Origin: JAHJRJ01 sp037443685
Lineage (GTDB): Bacteria; Bacteroidota; Ignavibacteria; UBA10030; BY39
NCBI GenBank assembly: GCA_037443685.1
Contig: JBBINX010000035.1
Span: forward strand, 1 to 21,282
Reading direction: 5' to 3'
DNA length: 21,282 nucleotides
Part shown: in pieces, positions 15,606 through 21,282 of the stretch
Layout of the letters: each line of letters begins with the position of its first letter
Numbering within the stretch: position 1 is the stretch's first letter
Notes under the pieces: generated by a model
What the model was told of the DNA's origin: nothing
Seen by the model: the letters and a program-made list of their open reading frames with translations, nothing else
The model's database searches: none
Translations under genes and position numbers: made by a program

Positions 15606-16402
15606 AAAAGTTAGGTATCATAGACAGCTTCTATGCTGAACCTCTCTTTCATGGTTTAAAAGACAGGAATGATACTTTTGACCTAATTACCGGTTCACCA
15701 ATACAAATCTCAAAAATGCTGCGCGAAAAAAAACTCGACGCAGCTTTTTTATCACCTATAGATTACACTAAAGGTTATGAAGAATACACGATTGTACGAG
15801 ACGTGTGTGTGGCTTCCGAAGGAACTAGCAGAACAATCTCTCTGTATTTTAATGAAGGCTTACATAATATTTCAACAATCGCTACCGATTTAACAACTAT
15901 CTCTGAAATGGTTCTCGCTAAAATCGTGATGATTGAAAAATATTCTACTGTTCCTCAATTCATCGCGACAACAGGAGATATGAATGAAATGCTTAAAAAG
16001 GCAGACGCTGCTCTTATTGTTGGAAACCCTAACTTAGAACTTCACCCTAATTATAATAAAAAAATCGACTTAGTTGATGAATGGACAGATATTACAGAAT
16101 TACCTTATGTCCACGGTATATGGGTTACTAACGAGGGCCAATTATTAAAAAGTGAAGTGGATATTCTAATCAAAGCGGCTCATTTCGGTGCATCGCATCT
16201 ATCCGAAATCGCAAACCTTCAGTCACAATTTCAACATCAGGATTTAGTTGAATATCTATCTGCTTTCTCTTATGTGCTTGATGAGATCAACGAAGCCAGC
16301 TTAGTGGAATTTATCAGAATGACTTATTATCACGAGATTATTGAAGACCATCCTGATATAAAATTTTTTGGTGACGAAATATCAAATCTTTCGTTAAATT
16401 AA
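15602..16402 (+). CDS. mqnA: MqnA-family protein, probable chorismate dehydratase of the futalosine menaquinone pathway
   Basis: MqnA removes water from chorismate to give 3-enolpyruvyl-benzoate, the first step of futalosine-dependent menaquinone synthesis. The 266-residue protein has the family pattern of a periplasmic-binding-like fold without a signal peptide: GSPIQISKMLREKKLDAAFL, then SPIDY in the first lobe. Next come ADAALIVGNPNL and the diagnostic DLVDEWTDITELPYVHGIWV. The start is TTG within the TTGA that also holds the rplS stop (four-base overlap), so translation is probably coupled to rplS. No other mqn gene is in the window, so MqnD or a related binding-like protein is the main alternative. 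Confidence 0.72.
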   Translation: MKKLGIIDSFYAEPLFHGLKDRNDTFDLITGSPIQISKMLREKKLDAAFLSPIDYTKGYEEYTIVRDVCVASEGTSRTISLYFNEGLHNISTIATDLTTISEMVLAKIVMIEKYSTVPQFIATTGDMNEMLKKADAALIVGNPNLELHPNYNKKIDLVDEWTDITELPYVHGIWVTNEGQLLKSEVDILIKAAHFGASHLSEIANLQSQFQHQDLVEYLSAFSYVLDEINEASLVEFIRMTYYHEIIEDHPDIKFFGDEISNLSLN

Positions 16403-16434
16403 CCACACACCAGATACCGCACATCGCTTTTCTT

Positions 16435-17124
16435 TCATTTCACAGATTCTCTGCTTCCTACAGTCAAAATATAGATCGGTTGTTCTTCATTAAGTTGTAA
16501 TACGTTTTTTACTTTATCATCATTGAATGCACCGATTGGACAAATTCCAAGTCCTAAACTTTGAGCTTGCAGCAAGATATTTTGAGCTGCGTGTCCAACT
16601 TCGATGTGTGTATATCGGACAGACCTATCGCCGTACTTCCATGATAATCTCTCGTATATCGCACTGATCAATATATTCACTGATGCAGTAATTATTTGTT
16701 CCTGTCCCAGTGCCGCACTTGCCAGAGAACGTCTGTATTCGCCTTTTATTACTAACTGCAATGAGTGCGATTTTGGAATGTAACGATATATCCCTGCTTC
16801 GATATCTTTTACGTTACCAACTACAGCAAAAACTTCTAACGGATACAACGCACCCGCTGAGGGGGCTGTTCTTTTACCATCGGGAGATGTACTACCCTGA
16901 CACGCCCATAACAACTGACTTAAATCTTCGAGAGAAATCGGTCTACTGGTATAGCTTCTGACTGTGCGGCGTTTGTTGAGTGTTTCTTCAAGTGATAATT
17001 TCCCGGTTATCCTTGGTTTAGGTAAATTAATTTTTTGTTCTGTCATAATTCCTTCGTTTGATAAAATATTTGTATCGGTAATCAACAGTAACAGAATAAA
17101 ATACAAAATATATTTTAATGTCAT
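16435..17124 (-). CDS. SagB-type nitroreductase-family dehydrogenase with signal peptide
   Basis: FMN-dependent oxidoreductase fold related to SagB/ThcOx. The 229-residue product has RRTVRSYTSRPISLEDLSQL (about 52-71), the flavin motif TAPSAGALYPLEVFAV (about 86-101), GHAAQNILLQAQSLGLGICP in the middle and an end of IYILTVGS. Residues 3-20 are a hydrophobic signal or anchor. A second possible start at Met27 (MTEQKINLPKP) would make it cytoplasmic. No precursor peptide or YcaO gene is next to it, so it is likely one of the stand-alone members whose substrate is unknown. It converges on mqnA (32 bases) and diverges from recN. It ends in TGA. Confidence 0.85.
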   Translation of the reverse strand: MTLKYILYFILLLLITDTNILSNEGIMTEQKINLPKPRITGKLSLEETLNKRRTVRSYTSRPISLEDLSQLLWACQGSTSPDGKRTAPSAGALYPLEVFAVVGNVKDIEAGIYRYIPKSHSLQLVIKGEYRRSLASAALGQEQIITASVNILISAIYERLSWKYGDRSVRYTHIEVGHAAQNILLQAQSLGLGICPIGAFNDDKVKNVLQLNEEQPIYILTVGSRESVK

Positions 17125-17211
17125 AACTTTATCTCCTCTTTATTGTTTTTAATATAAAAACTGATATAACAATAATCAAATGTACGCTGAAAATTGCATC
17201 TTCGGGTTTTA

Positions 17212-17241
17212 TTGATATTTCACAAAATTTGATTAAATTAT
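17212..17241 (+). promoter_or_regulatory. candidate promoter of recN
   Basis: TTG (17212-17214), 19 bases, then TAAATTAT (17234-17241), with a predicted leader of about 15 bases. The match is partial in a very AT-rich region. No LexA-type palindrome was recognised in the 138-base intergenic region. Confidence 0.3.
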
Positions 17242-17262
17242 ACCCAAATTCTCCTTAAAAAA

Positions 17263-18969
17263 ATGTTGAAACATCTTTACATACAAAACTATGCTTTAAT
17301 CGAAGAGCTTCAAGTGAACTTCGACAACGGTTTAAATATCATTACCGGCGAAACTGGTGCAGGTAAATCAATCATTATCGATGCACTAAGTTTGATATTA
17401 GGCGAGAGAGCCGATACGGAAGCAGTACGAAAAGATTCTGAGAAATCTATCGTAGAGGGATCATTCGAAATTTCTAAAAATAAAAATCTAAAATCTTTAC
17501 TCGAAGAACAAAATATTGATTTCTCAGATGGGCTTCTCTTGCGGCGTGAAGTTTTAATTAAGGGGCAAAGCAGATGTTTTGCTAACGATACACCGGTTTC
17601 ACTAAATGTTATGAAGAACATCGGCGATCTACTTGTTGATTTGCACGGACAGCACGACCACCAGTCGCTTCTCCGAACTGAAACGCACATTGACTTGATA
17701 GACGACTATATTGGAATAAATGACATTGTGTGTAAATTTAACGAAGTTTATAAACAAGTACTGAGTCTGAACGCTCAAATAGATGAAATCAAATCGAAAG
17801 AAACTCAATTAAAAGAGAAGTGTGAATTATATGAGTTTCAGATAAAAGAAATCGATGTGGTTGATCCCAAGTCGGGTGAAGAAGATCGGCTTGAATATGA
17901 ATTAAAGATTTTAGAAAACTCCGAGAAGTTGACTGAAGCAACATCCCATCTCTACGATATTTTATACGAAGGCAATAATTCAATTTCTGAAAGATTAGAT
18001 TTTGTTAGAACGCAGCTTGAAAAGCTAATGCAGATAGATCAAACTTTCGGTCAAATGTTTGAAGAACTGAACTCTGCTGACGCAGTAATAGACGAGCTTA
18101 TAAAATCCATACGTGATTACAGTGCAAGAATTGAGTTCAATCCCAAAAGACTTGAAGAAATCAGAAACCGGTTAGGTGCGATCACATTGCTTAAAAAAAA
18201 ATACGGCGGGTCTTTGGATTCTGTCCTCAGGTACAGAGAAAAAATCGGCGGCGAAGTAGCGCTTGCTCAGAATTTCGAAGTAGAAATTAACAAAGTCCGT
18301 AAACAAATTGATGATAAACGAAAAATCGCTTCGGATTTAGCACATAAACTTTCTGCAGAGAGACGAAAAGCAGCAATGAAAGTCAATAAATCAATAGTAC
18401 AAGTATTGACGGAATTGGGAATTAATAATTCTAAATTCGAAACGAGAATTGAAAATAAAACTACTCATAATTCGGAGAGCGGAATTGTTTGCCTCGGAAA
18501 AGATTTTTACGAAACAACCCCAAAGGGAATTGACTTTATCGAATTTTATATCTCAACGAATATCGGTGAAAATGTAAAACCTTTAGCTAAGGTTGCTTCG
18601 GGTGGAGAGATATCTAGAATAATGCTTGCTTTAAAAACAATTTTGGCAAAATCAGAACGGCTTCCATTATTGATATTTGACGAAATTGACATAGGCATTA
18701 GTGGACGTATTGCTCAGGCTGTTGGACTGAGCTTGAAGAATCTTTCGAAGTTCCATCAGATAATTGCGATTACACACCTGCCTCAGATTGCAAGCATAGC
18801 CGATACACATTTTGTGGTTGAAAAGATAGAAGACAGAAAACGCTCCTATACGAAGATGCGGAAATTGACTGTAGAAGAACGGATATGTGAAGTGGCAAAA
18901 CTCATGAGCGGTGCAGAGATTACAGATGCTGGTTTGAAAAGTGCCCGGGAGCTGATTGGGTTAAAATAG
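17263..18969 (+). CDS. recN: DNA repair protein RecN
   Basis: SMC-like ATPase that helps double-strand-break repair by holding or organising DNA ends. The 568-residue protein has Walker A GETGAGKS (29-36) and the Q-loop region LVDLHGQHDHQSLL. A long central coiled coil (about 150-370) follows, then the ABC signature ASGGEISRIMLALK and Walker B LPLLIFDEIDIGISG. The His-switch region is ITHLPQIAS. Length is normal. It lies alone on the plus strand, divergent from the nitroreductase gene. The 120 bases after its stop are AT-rich without a clear hairpin. Confidence 0.97.
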   Translation: MLKHLYIQNYALIEELQVNFDNGLNIITGETGAGKSIIIDALSLILGERADTEAVRKDSEKSIVEGSFEISKNKNLKSLLEEQNIDFSDGLLLRREVLIKGQSRCFANDTPVSLNVMKNIGDLLVDLHGQHDHQSLLRTETHIDLIDDYIGINDIVCKFNEVYKQVLSLNAQIDEIKSKETQLKEKCELYEFQIKEIDVVDPKSGEEDRLEYELKILENSEKLTEATSHLYDILYEGNNSISERLDFVRTQLEKLMQIDQTFGQMFEELNSADAVIDELIKSIRDYSARIEFNPKRLEEIRNRLGAITLLKKKYGGSLDSVLRYREKIGGEVALAQNFEVEINKVRKQIDDKRKIASDLAHKLSAERRKAAMKVNKSIVQVLTELGINNSKFETRIENKTTHNSESGIVCLGKDFYETTPKGIDFIEFYISTNIGENVKPLAKVASGGEISRIMLALKTILAKSERLPLLIFDEIDIGISGRIAQAVGLSLKNLSKFHQIIAITHLPQIASIADTHFVVEKIEDRKRSYTKMRKLTVEERICEVAKLMSGAEITDAGLKSARELIGLK

Positions 18970-19097
18970 ATTGAGCACATTATTGCATATTTTTCACTGT
19001 ATTAACCGTTTTTCTGATTTTTTTAACTTATATAAAAATAAATATTACTTTTTTTTCTGCAAAACAATGTAAATGTAAGGATATATATTAAGAAACG

Positions 19098-19126
19098 TTG
19101 ACATTGAGGAATGATACATATATTTC
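19098..19126 (+). promoter_or_regulatory. candidate promoter of a small RNA
   Basis: TTGACA (19098-19103) is an exact -35 box. TATATTTC (19119-19126) lies 18 bases after the TTG and matches TAnnTTTG but for the last base. The spacing is slightly short for either promoter type. Confidence 0.4.
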
Positions 19127-19132
19127 ATAAGG

Positions 19133-19213
19133 GGAAAGAAAATAAGGGGTAGTTATTGGTAAAACATTAAGGTGGCGAGACCCATCGTTCTGAATAGTTC
19201 GATGGGTTTTTTA
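19133..19213 (+). ncRNA. candidate stand-alone small RNA of about 80 bases
   Basis: A promoter-like sequence and a strong terminator enclose about 80 bases with no ORF that has an ATG. The next gene on this strand is not in the window and the downstream gene is on the other strand, so this is not the leader of a following gene. The segment has G-rich words (GGGG at 19131 and near 19145) and an AAGGTGGCGAGACCC stretch just before the terminator stem. I do not recognise a known family. It might instead be the tail of a long recN transcript. Confidence 0.3.
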
Positions 19214-19215
19214 TT
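19180..19215 (+). terminator. rho-independent terminator
   Basis: ACCCATCG (19180-19187) pairs with CGATGGGT (19200-19207) around a 12-base loop, followed by a run of T residues (19207-19212, then ATT). It is the clearest terminator in the window. It would end either a small RNA or readthrough from recN about 210 bases upstream. Confidence 0.8.
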
Positions 19216-19242
19216 CTTGGTCATCCCCGAAGTTCTGTACTC

Positions 19243-19643
19243 TTAACTTAACTCATAACTACACCTGAGCATAGTGTTACGTATTTTTTTGCGGAGTTGG
19301 GTTATAGCATAACCAATATCAGCTGAGCCTAAAATTCCTCCCAGATGGATAATCGGTTTAACCACATCAACGAGTAGTGAAATTAAAATGGATGGTGCAA
19401 CGAAAAGCGTGTGACGACTCTCGTATTCCATCCACAGCATTAGTGCAGATCCGAGAATTAATTATTCTGTGTATGGAAGTTTAGACGCGGTTACACCGGC
19501 AATAGCCCACGGAAAGAGTATGATAGCAATAAGCAAAACCCAAAAAAGAATAAAATCCCGCTGGAATATAAATCTGATTTGTCAAAAACAAATAATAGTG
19601 AAAAAAGCGACCCTGTAACTAAAATTAATTTGAGTAAATATTT
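19243..19643 (-). pseudogene. remnant of a membrane-protein gene with a frameshift and a stop
   Basis: Three pieces in the minus direction make one coherent hydrophobic protein. The first (from 19643, no start codon left) has LLKLILVTGSLFSLLFVFDK. It passes into a second frame at a run of six T (19547-19542), continuing WVLLIAIILFPWAIAGVTAS to an in-frame TAA (19464-19462). The same frame then resumes with LILGSALMLWMEYESRHTLF, followed by VAPSILISLLVDVVKPIIHL, and ends at 19243. The final 65 codons alone could be read from ATG 19440. I do not recognise the family. AT-rich DNA yields hydrophobic residues by chance, which limits confidence. It follows the GH3/beta-lactamase gene in the same direction. 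Confidence 0.4.
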
Positions 19644-19651
19644 TTATAATA

Positions 19652-21282
19652 TCAGAATTCTTTTCTCAACGCTTCGATTACCAAATCGTGTAATTCGGAG
19701 CGGACTTTGTTAATTTTAGTATTAGCGCGGGTTGGGTGAACGCGGTTAGTTAAGAATATTACGATCAAATTTCTATCGGGGTCAATCCAAAGCGATGTTC
19801 CTGTAAAGCCAGTGTGTCCGAAGGACTTTGGACTAAAAAGATTTCCTGCCGAACTGTAGCCACTCAATGTTTTAAAATCCCATCCAAGTCCGCGCTTGGT
19901 TATTAAATCGGTTCGTTCGGTAAATAATTTGACAGTTTCTGTTTTAATGTATTGAACTCCTCCGTAGCTTCCTCCGTTCAAAATCATCTGAGTGAATATT
20001 GCTAAATCAGCGGAGGTGGAAAACATTCCAGCGTGTCCTGCTACTCCGCCGAGCAGTGCTGCCGTTTCATCGTGGACATTCCCTTGCACAAGTTTCTTCC
20101 GCCATACTGTGTCAAGTTCAGTTGGTGCGGTTCGCTGTATAATTTCAGCAGGTGGATTGTAGTATGTATTCATCATTCCAAGTGGTTCAAAAAATTCTGT
20201 TCGTAAATAAGTGTCGAGAGTTGAACCCGTAACTGATTCTATAATTTTCCCCAGAACGATAAACCCGAAATCGCTGTAAACAATAGAATCACCCGTTTTA
20301 TAAATTAAGTTTGATTTGTAAATAGAATCTAAAACTTCATCGGCAGACTTGCACGTGAGATAAAATTTTTTCCAAGCCGGTAATCCGCTGTTGTGGAGTA
20401 GTAAGTTTTTTATCGTAACTTTTTCTTTTCCGTTTGTTCCGAATGCAGGTAAATACGTCGCAACCTTTTCTTCTAAATTTATTTTCCCTTCATCATACAA
20501 TTTCATAATAGCTGTTGTTGTACCTACAACTTTTGTAAGTGATGCAATGTCGTATAAAGTTGAGTCAGTAATTACGGGTGAGTCGGATGAATAATCCATT
20601 CGTCCATAATTTTGATGATTTAACACCTCGCCATCCTTAATAGTTATCAATTGGGCGCCAGGGAAAGCCCCATCGGCAATTGCAGTTACTATTATGCTAT
20701 CAACTTTATTAAATTTCTTTAAAGCGATATGGGTTTTATCTTCATGCAAGGTTGTTTTAGAAATTTTTAATCCGCTTCCAAACGCATACATCGTTACGCC
20801 TGAAGCCGTATCGGGGATAGTTACAGGAAGTTTGCCTTTCGCGTTGATTTCACCGAACAGAATTTCTGCTACTGCTTCGGTTGAAAGCTCAGTGTCTGAA
20901 TATGCAAAAACTACAGCGTCAGAATTTTTTAACACTCCAACGGTGTAAGGATTTCCAAATGCAACTATAATATGTTTAGCTTTTTGCCTGCCTCCTTTTG
21001 CACTCGAAATAGAATTGATGAAATCAATTATATTTTGAGAAAATCCGTAAGGATTTGTTCGTGTTCGTATCTTCACGAATAAGGCACAGATAACAACATC
21101 CGAAGCACGGACTTGCGTTAATGCGGCATCGAAATCAATTTGATTACTGCGTGGAGATAAACGGATTGATTTTATTTTGTTGCTTCTTGCACGAAGTTCA
21201 TTTAAAAAATAATCGCCTACTCTCTCATTCGGGTTTGCATTTCCGGAACGGTTGATATCGGTCCGGTAATCATCGGTATCGC
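19652..21282 (-). CDS. glycoside hydrolase family 3 C-terminal domain fused to a beta-lactamase-type serine hydrolase (5' end outside window)
   Basis: The frame is open to the right edge; the GTG at 21076 is internal, so the N-terminal part, expected to be a GH3 TIM barrel, lies outside. The upstream 150 residues in view match a GH3 C-terminal domain (RASDVVICALFVKIRTR, HIIVAFGNPY, EILFGEINAKGKLPVTIP). The following 350 residues form a serine hydrolase of the beta-lactamase/penicillin-binding fold: SLTK (bases 20542-20531) with the nucleophile Ser and Lys, YSD (20278-20270) and HTG (19816-19808). GH3/serine-hydrolase fusions are known in Bacteroidetes; a cell-wall role such as amino-sugar release from muropeptides is inference. 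The C-terminus shows no T9SS domain. Confidence 0.88.
   Translation of the reverse strand, partial: DTDDYRTDINRSGNANPNERVGDYFLNELRARSNKIKSIRLSPRSNQIDFDAALTQVRASDVVICALFVKIRTRTNPYGFSQNIIDFINSISSAKGGRQKAKHIIVAFGNPYTVGVLKNSDAVVFAYSDTELSTEAVAEILFGEINAKGKLPVTIPDTASGVTMYAFGSGLKISKTTLHEDKTHIALKKFNKVDSIIVTAIADGAFPGAQLITIKDGEVLNHQNYGRMDYSSDSPVITDSTLYDIASLTKVVGTTTAIMKLYDEGKINLEEKVATYLPAFGTNGKEKVTIKNLLLHNSGLPAWKKFYLTCKSADEVLDSIYKSNLIYKTGDSIVYSDFGFIVLGKIIESVTGSTLDTYLRTEFFEPLGMMNTYYNPPAEIIQRTAPTELDTVWRKKLVQGNVHDETAALLGGVAGHAGMFSTSADLAIFTQMILNGGSYGGVQYIKTETVKLFTERTDLITKRGLGWDFKTLSGYSSAGNLFSPKSFGHTGFTGTSLWIDPDRNLIVIFLTNRVHPTRANTKINKVRSELHDLVIEALRKEF

Overview
The window is AT-rich bacterial chromosome with dense, short-spaced housekeeping operons. 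Three things point to the Bacteroidetes/Chlorobi/Ignavibacteria group. Two secreted proteins end in type IX secretion (T9SS)-style C-terminal domains, one with the YPNPFNP motif common in Ignavibacteria-like genomes. One promoter matches the TTG-N20-TAnnTTTG form described for Bacteroidetes, and others have the same geometry. A probable futalosine-pathway menaquinone gene is also present. Assignment below that level is inference. TGA is an ordinary stop here: it ends crp, trmD, rplS and the nitroreductase gene. TTG and GTG starts are frequent.

Left part (1-6403): the 3' end of a T9SS-type secreted protein converges on a long minus-strand series. In transcription order this is lemA, htpX, queF, a broken 84-codon membrane-protein frame, tRNA-Leu(UAG), tig, clpP, clpX. 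The tig-clpP-clpX unit supplies a ribosome-bound chaperone and the ClpXP protease. lemA-htpX is a membrane quality-control pair, with the queuosine gene queF six bases downstream. An exact 18-bp palindrome overlaps the likely -35 box of the tig operon.

Middle part (6550-16402), all plus strand: a CRP-type regulator with a good promoter, a PHP-domain phosphoesterase, ribH, a PorZ-like beta-propeller protein with a C-terminal sorting domain, a family 2 glycosyltransferase, then the classic translation/export cluster ffh-rpsP-khpA-rimM-trmD-rplS. A probable mqnA overlaps the rplS stop by four bases. So SRP targeting, ribosome and tRNA maturation and, apparently, quinone synthesis are linked in one transcription direction.

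Right part (16435-21282): a SagB-like nitroreductase with a signal peptide diverges from recN. A gene-poor stretch of about 680 bases follows. It holds a candidate stand-alone small RNA (promoter plus strong terminator) and the remnant of a membrane-protein gene. The window ends inside a large minus-strand gene joining the C-terminal domain of a family 3 glycoside hydrolase to a beta-lactamase-fold serine hydrolase.

Most genes are ordinary core genes. The least expected signals are the two broken small membrane-protein frames, the orphan RNA candidate, the palindrome at the tig promoter, and the contexts of queF and mqnA.
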